A stretch of 64,000 nucleotides of DNA. Origin: Setaria digitata. Lineage: Eukaryota > Nematoda > Chromadorea > Rhabditida > Setariidae. Positions 38,299 to 49,662 of this stretch are shown piece by piece. How positions within the stretch are numbered: position 1 is the first letter of the stretch; each line of letters opens with the position of its first letter. The notes under the pieces were generated by a model. It was not told the origin of the DNA and did no database searches. It saw only the letters and a list, made by a program, of their open reading frames with translations. A program made the translations under genes and the position numbers. The DNA lies in contig RCAB01000107.1 of assembly GCA_003640385.1 (NCBI GenBank), positions 1-64,000 of the forward strand. Direction: 5' to 3'.

Positions 38299-40598
38299 GT
38301 CAGCTTCTCAAATTTTCGACGATGAATTTGGATGAAAAATGAAATTTGAATTGCGGTCGGCTCTTATAAAATATTGGATGAATTTCATTAAAAAAAAGAA
38401 TTATTTACTTTTAAGATATTAGAGAATAATTTTCACTTTCTGACACGAACCGTAACAAAACCATTCATAACCAATTTAACAATGAAGTTATGTTTTTATC
38501 AAATTTATTCTTTCCTTTTAAATTTAACATACAATTATGAATGATATCTTTTTTTTCTTTTTTTTTTTTTCGCAAACAAAAATTGGGAATGAAAATTTGA
38601 AGAGAAAGAGTGATATAATTAAATGATTTGATTACTTATTGGGAAGGCTCTTACTGACACCAAATTTTTACTATAACTCATTTTATGACGCAATATGTCC
38701 TTCCATAAAAAGAAAGAAATGATGAGAAGATGGCACTACTTGGATAAAACTTTTAGCAAACAGTTTTTTTTTTTTTTTTTTTTTAGAAATCACTTTCTCT
38801 AGATCTCTAGAGATACTTCTCTTTCTTTTTTTCTTTTCTGCATATGCGTTTATTTCAATTTAATTTAAGATATAAGTTTAGCCAGGTTTTATCAAGTTAA
38901 AATTTCAAAATGAATTGAATTCGATTAGTTGTATGATTTTAGCAAACTTTATAATTAATTGTTGCTTCAAGTAATATTCATGATGAAAAGTTAGTACTAA
39001 GTAGATGAAAGTTTGGTAGACATTGTTTTAAAAAACCTTTTTGAATAAAGATATTCCTCCTTAAATTTAAATCCATTTTAAATACTGGCGATGAAATTCG
39101 AAAAAAAAAATTATTTTAAATAGGAAAAAAAGTTAAAATATATTAGTCCAGTTAAGTATAATCAAGTTAGGCTTCAGTTCATACAGATAACTGTTATAAA
39201 TCGCTTAATTAAAGCGAGATAATTAAATTGGTAGTGATCATGCTTCACAAAGTAGTATTTTTGACATAGTTTTTAGCCTAGCCTTTTAACTGTCCTTTTA
39301 CTGCTCTATGCCAAGGACCACGACAGAAAGTTTCCTTTTCCTCTATTTTATAGAACTATTTAATAACACATTACATATCAAGGTAAGTTTGATTGAAAAA
39401 TTCAAACTAATTTTCGAATTTCATCGACACTACAAATCATTCTAGGCGAATTTTGATGTTAATTACACTTCAGTAGATTCTAGACGAAACGTCTAGGATT
39501 TAGCTCAAGCATTTTAGCAGATTCAAGACGATAAGACAAGTAAACCTTGATGGCATGCACTAATTTATTCTTTATTTTTCTTTCTTTCCTTTTTTTTTTT
39601 TCACGAATAATTATATTTAAATCATAATTCAAAGAAATTAATTTTAGATTATACTATCAAACAAACCATTTCTAACAATTGTACAAGCAATAAAATGAAA
39701 CAGTGTCAATCTTTCATATTATATCATTAATGATTCTCAGTTGGCAAATTTTTCCATCTTAATAAAAAAAGAATTAATTAATTAATTAATAATACGCAGT
39801 CATGATAAATTTAAATCCACTGAAATTGTTTCAAACGTATCGTTCAAATTTATACACAGCCCACTGTCACTCAATTCAGCATTTATATATCAGCTTATAT
39901 CTTTCTCTATCGTTATTCATAATATCCAACTTTCTTACTGTTTCTCATACGTCAAAATACAAAGTCTATTCTCTTTTTACTTACGTAATAATAACTACAC
40001 TTATTTACGCCTACACATAATAGATGAAGGAGTGAACGTATTTAGTACGTCATTTAATCCCCATGATCATTTTTTCTTAATTAATCAATCAGAAAATAAA
40101 TTTAAGAAAAAAAAGAGTATTAGGTGGGATTGAAATTTACATAGTAACCAGTCAACTTGATGTAAGCTCATTGAAATGAGTTAAGTTGATAGGTGTTGAT
40201 GGCTGTGTGAGTTGTGGCCGTTTGTTTTATTTCTTGGAGAATTGGAAAGGAATATCTATCTGTACGTTTATTTATTTAGTTATATATGAATTGTACTGTT
40301 GGTTGTTGAAATTTTAATTTATAAATGTATGTCAAAATTTGATTTTTTCTTTTTTATTTTAAATTATTTACTGAAATATTTAGGGGTAGCAAAGTTTGTT
40401 CATTTTGCCATTTTGCTTTTTTTTTGTTACATTTTTTCTTTTTTTTTGCAGTACTGGAAAAAAAAGAAATTTTCTTCCTTGTGAAAAAATGCTGTCGCAT
40501 GTCGAATTTAAATAAAATTATACTCGAGGAGATTTTTTTTCTTTTTGCAATTCGAGGTATTCTATACTGGAATCATTTGTGTCAAAATAATAAAGAAA
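38299..40598. other. divergent intergenic region, C-type lectin (−) and DUSP12 (+)
   Basis: About 2.3 kb, strongly A+T-rich with several T and A runs of 10–25 bases and an AATT tandem run near 39775–39790. Both promoters must be here. No supportable exon was seen; the open frames near 39.8–40.0 and 40.3–40.6 kb have biased low-complexity composition and no family match. Confidence 0.5.
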
Positions 40599-43465
40599 AT
40601 GATTGATAAAGTGATAGATAATTTGTATTTGGGCGATGTGCAAGATGTTATAAATGAAGATAGAGTTGGTCTACTCAAAATGGATTTAAAAGTTTGTGTT
40701 TTTTTATCCTTGTTTATAAAGCATATATTTTCTGTCCATTTTGAAATTTATCCTTTAAGATAGGTTCCTTAAATTTAATTATTTTCAAAAGTCACCCTTT
40801 AGATCCTGATTTTCTTCGTGCTTTGAATTTTTCGAACTTGTAACATTCTATGTTTTTTAAAAAAATTTTCATGTTATTTGCAGCAATTTTCTAGCGACGA
40901 CAGCATTGAGGGTTTATAAACTTCAAAATTCTTTTAGTCACTCAATATGTTTTCAGATTACTCACATTCTTACAGTAGCAGCAGAAGGTATTTCCGTGGA
41001 AAAACAGATCGATGGAATATGTTATATGTTTATCTATGCATTTGACATCGCTACACAAGATATGTTTGCCGGAAATTTGTTAGGTACTTTTTTCAACTAT
41101 AATTTCTTTCGCAAAAGGAGTAATGCTGGATGAAAGTTGAGAGACATTTCATGGCCTAAGTTGGTTTTCCTTCGTAATTTTTTTCTGTTATTAATTTAAA
41201 GTTAAAAGTCAGTGAAAGATTTTGAGTAACATAGAAATTGAAGTATAAAGTGTAAGGTATATTATATGCAGTTATGTATGCATTCTCATTACCTAACATC
41301 GATTTCTTTTCGTTCGCATCACATAATATAGACATATGTGTGTTACAGCCAACTCGATAACCTACATCAGTACAAGTACTGAGACGAGTAATGGACGAGC
41401 TCTTGTACACTGGTTAGATTTAGTTTCTGAATAACATAACAGATTGATCTATTTGTATATTTTTTTTCTTTCTTCTCATCTTGCATTTCGTTTGATTTAA
41501 ACTGATAATATTCATTATGCATAATTAACGTCTTCACATTGTCCAAAGTGGAAAGTTCCCATATCTGTAATATAATCCTTTTTTTTTTTTGTGATACCTT
41601 GTGAACAACTTTTTTTTAGCATATTCGCTGAAATAGAGTGTAACTGAAGAGATCATTTAATTAAATTTTATGTTGCTGTTCAGATTGAAGTAGTAATCAT
41701 AAGGTTAACTTATGAATCATATCACAAGCAATTTTCTAGTGAAGCGGGCATATCACGTTCAGTGTTTATTGTTGCCGCTTATTTAATGCAAAAATTTCAA
41801 TGGTCAGCGGCAAAAGCTGTTGAATACATACAAACGATACGACCAATAGCGCAGTAAGTCTACTGTACCTTATAGCAATTCGCATTTCATTAAATTTCAT
41901 GACTCATTGAGCCTGCGTCAACAGCTATCTTTAAAAGGCCTGTAAATTATCGTGACGTATTTGTTAGGCATTTTTTTGTGGTAGTTTTTTCTTAATATGA
42001 TTGTTTATTCTTGTGGATATCGGCGAAAACAAGAAAATTTTTTTTTAAATCTATATTCAATGAGTTTTAATGTTATGGAAAGCTTGATCCAGACCAAACG
42101 ATGGTTTCATTCGACAGTTACGAATATTTGAAAGCTGCCATTTCGTCGCTGATATTCAAACTGTTTCTCAGTCTTCATTATACAAAAAATGGTTGCTTGA
42201 TATTTCTTCAGCTGATAGAAATTGTTAGTAATTAGTAATTATATATAAATTTTTTGTTAAGTTAGTCTAAAGAGGACTTGATAACTTCGAAAATAGTATA
42301 GACCGTGAAGAAAATGGACGTTTTGGTGCAGTCAAGCAGCATCGAGAAGAGAACTACTGTGATTATATTTAGTATTTTTCCTTGACGTGCAAGTAAACAC
42401 CACTAATAATTGCAAATATTAAACTATTAATAGAAAATCTAATATGATTCCATCTACAATAATATTGGATTTCCAACTGCCGTAGCAGATTTGGCGTAAT
42501 TGAATGGATTATTTAGCGTTGTGTATTACATTTGATATGGACGAAAAGTCACCCGATTCGGTCGATTCCATGAGTGTCAAATACCGATGTCGTAAATGTA
42601 GGAAAATTTTATTCAGCGATAGGTGCTTCACGAGGCATAAAATATTGATATCGCATAATGTTACCGGAGATGTGATGAAAGAACCAGTGGATTGTGGTTT
42701 CGATTATTTAATTTCGCCCATGACATGGATGTCTTTGAAGGAACATCGAGGAAAAGTAAGCCTGGATTTCCTTGAGATGAAGAACAGTTTAACAAACAAT
42801 TCAGTCTTTTATTTTTTGAAAAGATGGATTGTTGTCAGATTCCAAATTTCAAGTTTTAGAAGCAAGCTTGAAATTTTTTCAAAATCTTATTGCGCGTAAT
42901 GAATTGGTACAGGTGATGCAAAGCTGGGAAAGCTTTTTGTGAAATAATTTCAGATTTTTTGTTCGTGCAGTGAAAAGTTAGGACATTATGACTGGGGAGG
43001 ACGCGTATGCAAAGGAGTGAACGGTAAACAGTGTGGGACAGCTGGTGAGTTTCATTGTATGTATTCGCGGCAGATTAATACAAACTAATACTCTAAAGCT
43101 CTGCGATGATATTAGGATAAGGCTTTCATATAACTATCCCTGTCCCTCCCTTGTCACTTCTTTTAATGTGTTGGCAAAGAACGCGAGGGATACCAAATGG
43201 TGTCAGTTGCTAATTGATATGTAATAATACGACTTGAATGAAACCCTATTCATTTGATTAGAATAACTAAGGAATCTTTTTCATTAATATTTCTTAATTT
43301 GTGGAAAACTTCGATTTCCCGCATATTTAACACATGTGTTATATAGTACGACCATGGATTTATGTAAATCGGAACAAGATCGATCGAGTTGTAGAAGCAA
43401 ACCAGAATGTGCGAGGTCTTATGGACAGTATCATTATAAGGCCACCGAAACTTCCTCATGCATAG
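40599..43465 (+). CDS. dusp12: DUSP12-type dual-specificity phosphatase with C-terminal zinc-binding domain, 8 exons
   Basis: Predicted protein phosphatase (YVH1/DUSP12 family), which in yeast and mammals acts in 60S ribosome maturation. Exons 40599–40691, 40957–41083, 41349–41412, 41740–41853, 42093–42223, 42517–42755, 42954–43044 and 43347–43465 join in phase to 325 aa. N-terminal KVIDNLYLGDVQDV; candidate general acid D61 in YAFDIATQD; P-loop HCEAGISRS with catalytic C95 and R101, the cysteine codon being split by an intron; then RPIAQPNDGFIRQL. The C-terminal cysteine-rich domain starts at YRCRKCRKILF (residue 199), continues with SPMTWMSLKEHRGKIFC and SEKLGHYDWGGRVCKG, and ends PWIYVNRNKIDRV, the DUSP12 signature. 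Exon 6 must use the acceptor at 42516, because an in-frame TGA lies just upstream of a later ATG. It converges on arginine kinase with 250 bases between stops. Confidence 0.94.
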
Positions 43466-43715
43466 TATGTAGCCAAGTTTCATGATAAAATTGAAGAAAC
43501 TTAGCCAAGTCATAGTGTATAACGCAGTTGCAGTACGAGATTCGATTATACTTGATTGGAAGCTTTCTTTCATGTTTTGAAGGTGTATATACTTTACGCA
43601 TATCCTTCATCTTTAATAAAATCCATGAAGTAAAAATTATAAATTGTATGCAATTTGTATGTTAAAAAATTTGGACTAGTAGAGAAGCGAACACAAAAAA
43701 GAACGCTTTCTATAT

Positions 43716-46700
43716 TCAAGCTTCTTTTTCCATCTCGATGAGCTTTTTCACACCATCGTACATTTGTTTTACGGCCTCAAATTCTGTCAGTCCAAGGCGA
43801 GCCTTATTTGAAATATCATAAACACCATCTGCTGATTCCGAATGTTCCCCATGAATACCACGTATCTTAAAAATGCATAGCAGACAAGAACAGTACGGTT
43901 TGAAAAGGATCATAATAAAATACAATGGAATGTATGAATCCCCACTGCTCGTAGAAGTTCTTTTAAATAAAGTCTCTGTCTTGTAACTAATGTCAGTAAG
44001 TCAGGTCTACCTAAAGTATTGGAATTTAAGTTCTGACTAGTAAAGAGAAGCCGTATCATGAGATAAAATGTAATAGGTTTACTGGGACATTGAAAGCAAA
44101 GCTCAGGTGATTTTTTTCCCACTTCAGAAGACTATCAGAGAAAAAAAAGTCATCTATGAGCCTATCAATTTGAACTGGTAATAAAAAGAAAATACACTCA
44201 AAGAAATAAAGCATACCTGCAGCTTGAGTTCATCACATATTTCCTTGAAATTCGGCTTCCCACTAGTCTTCGGAAGGCGTATATGTACCGACGCTCGTAC
44301 AGTAGTACCCAAATTTGTTGGACAAAAGGTAAGCCAACCGAGACGTGAATCTCTTGAAAATGGTAAACTCTTTTCAACAGCCCTCAAACCTTTAATGAGT
44401 CGTTCCAATACCTGAAATAGTGGAATAAACAAAAAGGAAAGGGTTACGATTGCAGAAGGTTTGACTGGTCGAAAGGTGCAGCTAATCTGCAAAAGAACTA
44501 GCCAAGAATGCAAATTTAATTTGGTCAGAGGAGAGTTCACCACATTACAATTTTAAAATTATCGTGATGCGGCGATTACAAGCGGGATATTCACATGTGA
44601 AATTTAATAGAAGTCTACATCATGGCAGCCAATAAATAAATTAATAAATTAATCGACTTAAATTCCCTTTACTAGATTATTAAAAATATTGCTTACTTGT
44701 CCAACATTACCACCTTTTTGCATGGATATTATACGTAGATGGTCCTCTTCATTAATCCACATCAAGAAAGTTTTATTCTCATTGTGATAAATACCTCGTC
44801 CAGTTGGCCAGTATCGACAGGCATTTGCAGCTTGTAAGAACCTGAAATTCTCGCAGTACCATGACAGCCATCAAACAAGTGAATCGATTTAAATTCTTTT
44901 TTTTTTTTTTTTTTTTTCACTAGATTATTAAAAACATTCGCTTACTTGTCAAACATTACCACTTTTTTGTATGGATATTATACGTAGATGGTCCATGAAG
45001 ATTGACTCTCCCTCTGAATATTTATTCCAGCGGCTGAATCAACCAATTGCTAGGATAATTCAACTGAAGAACTAGTTGTCGCGTGTAGATACACATGACA
45101 TTCGTTCATTCAAAAAATGAGGGAAGTAATGATTTTTCAGGATTTATGGCAGTTATTTTGCAAAAAAAAAAAATTACAAATGCCTTTTTAGAATCATTAC
45201 TACCTGTCACCTTCTTTGAACAAGAAATGGTCTTCAATAAGTTGCTTCTGTATATCTTTCGTCATTCCTGTTAGGGGATAGTATGTTCCTTTCAGTTCCG
45301 GATCCGTGAGTCCACACAGTACTTTTCTCACCTGGAATTATGACCCGATAACATTTAATTCACAGTACAAATTTAAAAACTATAATTAGAGATCAAGGGT
45401 CAAAAGTTACTTTATCTTCCATTTCTTTGTAGTTTTCCTCCGTAAGACACGGATTAAACGGATATTCTTGAAGTGAACGTCCACAGCGTATTCTGGTTGA
45501 ATTAATGTATTTTCCTTCAGGATCCAGATCAGTGAGCAAATTTGTTTTCTCTATAAATGTCTTTTCTTTAAAATGTCAGTCTTTTCAAATGCCTTACTTC
45601 TCCAACTTTTACTATTTCATACAGTATCCAAACGAAAAGATACCTACTTTCGCCAAGATCAGTTTCTGGTTGTTTCTGGTTTGAGCCGAAGCCATTATGA
45701 TATTCTTCAATGATAGGATCAAATAGAGACTTGAAAACAGAATAAGATTCGGCATCTGGCGCATATACACCAACACCAGAATCAAGATTAGCTACACCTG
45801 CATGAAAAAGAAATGTGAAATATTCAAGACTGAAACATACTTAGTTTAATATTAATATTCATTTCATTTCCTCACTATTATTAATCAATATCCTTGTAAT
45901 TAACATTAATTATAGGAACATCCATTATATGTTAATATTGCTTGTATCCATTGTATTAAATAATATCATCATATAAGGAAGCAATTCATGCAGCAATGAA
46001 CACCTCATAATTACCATAATAATTAACAGTTATGAAAATAAGCTATTCAGAAACCCACACTTACTACTTCGGCACATAAATACTCTCGTTACATGGATGT
46101 TTCCTAAATACTTTCCTTAAAAACTGAAGCATAAGTTAAACTTACTTTATCATTTAGACACAACTTTTATATTTAAAACTGTACTGAAATGTCGTAAAAC
46201 TGTCAAAGTTGCTGTGTTATTTTTAGGAATGAATCAAACTCAAAAATTACAATACTTTTTGGTATGATAAATAAATCTGTCCAGTCCATAAGTAATACTT
46301 TCTTCTCCTAATTATCACACTTTTATGCATTTATTTGTAAAGGAATAAGAAAACCAACCGGATTGTATGACATCTAGAAGTGTTGCACCAAGTCGAGTCT
46401 TTTTATCTTTTAGCTCATTAACAACATCAATTGATAAATGTTTTTTAAGCAGCGAATGACAATCTTTCGCTTCCTAAAATTTCCAATTATTATTCAACCG
46501 TATCATCAAGAAGTTGTTAGTTATTTGTTGGTGTGGCAAAAAAAAAAAAAAAAAAAAAAAAAGGGAAAAAATGATACAATTTGGTAAATAGTAAAAAAAC
46601 CGTAATGAAATTTCGAAAAAATATAAAGTTCGAAATAGTTTTTGTATCAAATAAGCAGCTTAAGCATTCCACCAAATATTTGGCTGTATAAGCCTGTCTT

Positions 46701-47110
46701 GTTCGAAAGGAAAACTGGTCTTCAAATCGTTTTCTGGTAATCATCTTTAGCATATTTTCATAATTATTCACAAGACTATCTTTTTAAGAATGCTTTAAAA
46801 CTTTTAGATAATATTTAAATAAATGAGTAACCCAAAGTTCCGCAAGTGCATATATATATGAATAGAGTAATAATAAAATGCTACGAAATTTCAATTATCA
46901 CAGAAACACTTCCGTTTCTTTGCAGCTATCAAATTTAAACGAAAATATTAAAACAAAAGTGAGTTATTTGACAGGAAAAAAAAAATGATAGGAAAAGAAG
47001 GAAAAAAAAATCAATCCTTATCAGTGGAGAGTGAAAAATGATAGCATTAAAGAAACCTGTAATTTGGAAAAGCTTTCTTCGATTTTCGCAATAACATTCG
47101 AATCTGCCAT
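43716..47110 (-). CDS. argk: Arginine kinase, 8 exons
   Basis: Phosphagen kinase that transfers phosphate between ATP and L-arginine in the cytosol, buffering ATP in muscle and neurons. Exons 47110–47057, 46473–46359, 45797–45648, 45550–45411, 45331–45204, 44841–44697, 44411–44217 and 43865–43716 join in phase to 358 aa, the standard length. Signatures: [79 protein letters not shown] with the reactive cysteine at about residue 274; and [20 protein letters not shown]. No signal peptide. The ATG is preceded by two TTTCAG acceptors within 35 bases. A purine-only tract lies about 110 bases upstream. An extra degenerate copy of part of exon 6 sits in the preceding intron. Confidence 0.97.
44882..44994 (-). 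repeat. degenerate duplicate of the end of an arginine kinase exon and its donor
   Basis: 44882–44994 resembles 44651–44745, which covers the last 49 bases of exon 6, its GTAAGC donor and intron sequence beyond. The copy reads GGACCATCTACGTATAATAT as in the real exon but has several substitutions, a poly-T insertion, and TGA where the real exon encodes the glycine of GNVGQ. It cannot encode a working exon. It lies in the intron just upstream of the real exon, so it is a tandem local duplication that decayed. Confidence 0.85.
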
Positions 47111-49662
47111 AACTGATACTAAACTGAAAGACTGAAAAAAAGAAAGAATATTTTGTAAACTTTATTAAAAGTTAATTGAAATCACAACTATTAAATCTTA
47201 AACCTCCACAAAGCTAAAATCAAAGAGAGAGAGAGAGAAAGAGGAGAGGAGGAAGGAGGAGAGGGAGAGCGGAGGAAAGGAAGGGAGAAGGAGAGAGAGA
47301 AAGAAAAAAAAAAGCTGAAACTAAAGAACTTTAATTTAATTTATCGATAAGGTGTCGTGATAGTAATGTTGGTACCGTTTTGAAGATCGCTCGTTACAAA
47401 AGTTTATCGAACGATTGAGCGGTGTGTTTAGTAATTTAAACTTTTTTAACTAGTGATAATTTTTTCTTTTTCTTTTTTTGGGAAGTAATATTATTGGTAA
47501 TTAATAATAAATGAAGTAGCTCTGCCAATTTTTTAATTTTAAATCAAAATCAGTCCTGCTAAGTTTTTAATTTTAAATTAAAACAAATGTCTTGTCAAAT
47601 TTCCAGCGTGAAATTGGAATGAATTGTCTATTTCGTTTGCAGGAACTCTCGAAGAGTTCTTTCATAGTGATGAAATGTTAAAACAAGAGCAAAAAGTATT
47701 GTTGATATTTTTTTTTTTTTTAAGCTTCATTCGTTTTTAAGTTAAATTGAAATATTTTTGAAAGTTCTAGGCAGTTCTGAAAGGTTTCTTCAGGATAGTA
47801 AGATAAATAGTAAAACAAAAAAAAAGAAGATCACTCATAATATGAATTTTGCAAAAAAAGAAAAATTAAATTTTTAAGAGTGCTTGAAATAAAAATGGGG
47901 AAAAAAAACAGTGAAGATTCTTGGGATTTAAACCAAATCAAAGTTGGTTTAATCTTAATTTGTAAAATTTTTATTATAAGTGATAAAAGTTCTGAATTTA
48001 AATTAGAAGCGTAGCGATTCTCGCTTAGAAAGAAGGAATTTCTGAAAGATATAGTAGTCTTAAATACTAACAATTTAGACAGAGTAATTAACTAAATTTA
48101 TAGATCGGAGCTATAAACAAATCCAAACAGTTTCAGGAATTCATCTGATAAAGTGATAAATGCTCAGTTACAGCATAAATTCCACATTCTACAACTCCGA
48201 AGTTATGAAGTTATTCTACCTTTTTTTTTTTTTTTTTTTTTTTTCTAACAAAATTCATTTCTTTCCTCTCCCAAATACTGATAATTGAAGCAATGCTCAC
48301 TATGAGATGACTGATTGTTCACTTCATGCTTTTAAGTTTAATTCATTTATACTGCTCAGTTTGTCGATGTGAAATTTCTTTTGAAGAAGTCTTATCATAT
48401 CATGTTCTAATCTCAATTACCAAATAGTTCCTTTTTCCAAAAGATGCATTCGATGAAACGATCCATAATTTTTGTTTCAGTATTCCACTCATTTTAGGGA
48501 ATTCTTATTCTGAAAGCTAATGCAGATAGCATAGCTATGCTTTTTTACACAATGCAAAATTTGTGTATTTTTCAGATCTTTCAGAATCCCTGCTATGAGC
48601 ATTGAGAAGATCAGATAGGTATAAATCGTATTGAGTATAAAGAACGAGAACATTAATCCTAATTTTATGATTTAAACCTTTTTTTTTTTTTTTTTTAATG
48701 CAGCATTTTAATCTTTTCAAGTTGATCAATGTCATAATCATATTTATTCTACATGGGATACCGTATGGAGGGGAGGGAAAAAAGCGGCAACACCATATTT
48801 CGCTTTATTTCTTAAGTCTGAAACATTTAACAATTTCTAAATTACTTAATAAAATATGTTAAGCCTTCTGAAAGTATGTTCAAAGCTATTGCAAATATGT
48901 TTAGTTGAAATGTAACGATAATTTAACACTAGGATATGAATTTGAATCGTGTACAAGCTATTTCTTAGCAAAAAACATGGCACTCATGTTCAAACTACTG
49001 TTAAAATATGTGCTATGTAAGTGCTTTATTGGATGCACTGATGTAAGAAAGGAATATTTTACGCAGTTCTATTCCGGTAAAATAAACAAATATAAAATCT
49101 AATTGCGTGCAGATTCAGCAAATCAACAAGAAAATACGAAAAACTAACACTACAGACACTAATTTACTTTCTAATTTGTAGATAATCCCATTAAAAAGCG
49201 TTTATTACATAATGAAAGAAGGAGTTGTTTATTATATATGGAAGAAATATGGCCAGTCGTTTCATGATCTCCTCATAATTCTAACTTTTCAAAAAATGCT
49301 GTATTATCCTAATTTTATTTGAAAAGAATAAAGAATTGCCGTTTTCCTTTGTCTCTGAACAGGATTTTTTGTCAAAAAAGACAACCAGTGGGACTTGTTG
49401 CTCAAAAATTCATTTGGTAGAAACATAACATTTCATTAGAAATAAAATATTTATGACAATGAAGTGAAACAAAAAAAAAAACAACTTATGAGTGCAAAAT
49501 AAGAAGCTGGCACATACAAATACTGAACTGACTTCAAAATCATTTTTAAAAAAACACTTTTTATAAACAAAACTCCAGGCTTTAAAACCTCGTAATTAAA
49601 CTAGAAAAAAAAATTAGGAAAATGAACATAGAGAAGTTCAGCTATTTCACTATATCATCAGA
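47111..49662. other. intergenic, arginine kinase promoter and EDEM3 3' flank
   Basis: About 2.5 kb without a supportable exon. It contains the purine tract at 47222–47315, several A/T runs of 15–25 bases (for example 48222–48245) and otherwise A+T-rich sequence. The arginine kinase promoter lies at the left end. EDEM3 ends at the right. Confidence 0.5.
47222..47315. promoter_or_regulatory. ~90-base polypurine (GA-rich) tract upstream of arginine kinase
   Basis: Almost every base from 47222 to 47315 is A or G on the plus strand, with GAGAGAGAGAG blocks and GGAGG/GGAAGG repeats. It starts 112 bases upstream of the arginine kinase ATG. Such tracts can form triplex DNA or bind GAGA-type factors; a regulatory role here is inference from position only. 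Confidence 0.45.

Noticed and set aside
40887..40925. Possible extra DUSP12 exon after TTTGCAG (reads QFSSDDSIEGL then stop)
   Set aside because: It would end the protein before the catalytic loop; joining 40691 directly to 40957 gives the family sequence.
43250..43573. 107-codon minus-strand open frame
   Set aside because: Antisense to the last DUSP12 exon and its flank. The plus-strand frame matches the DUSP12 C-terminus.
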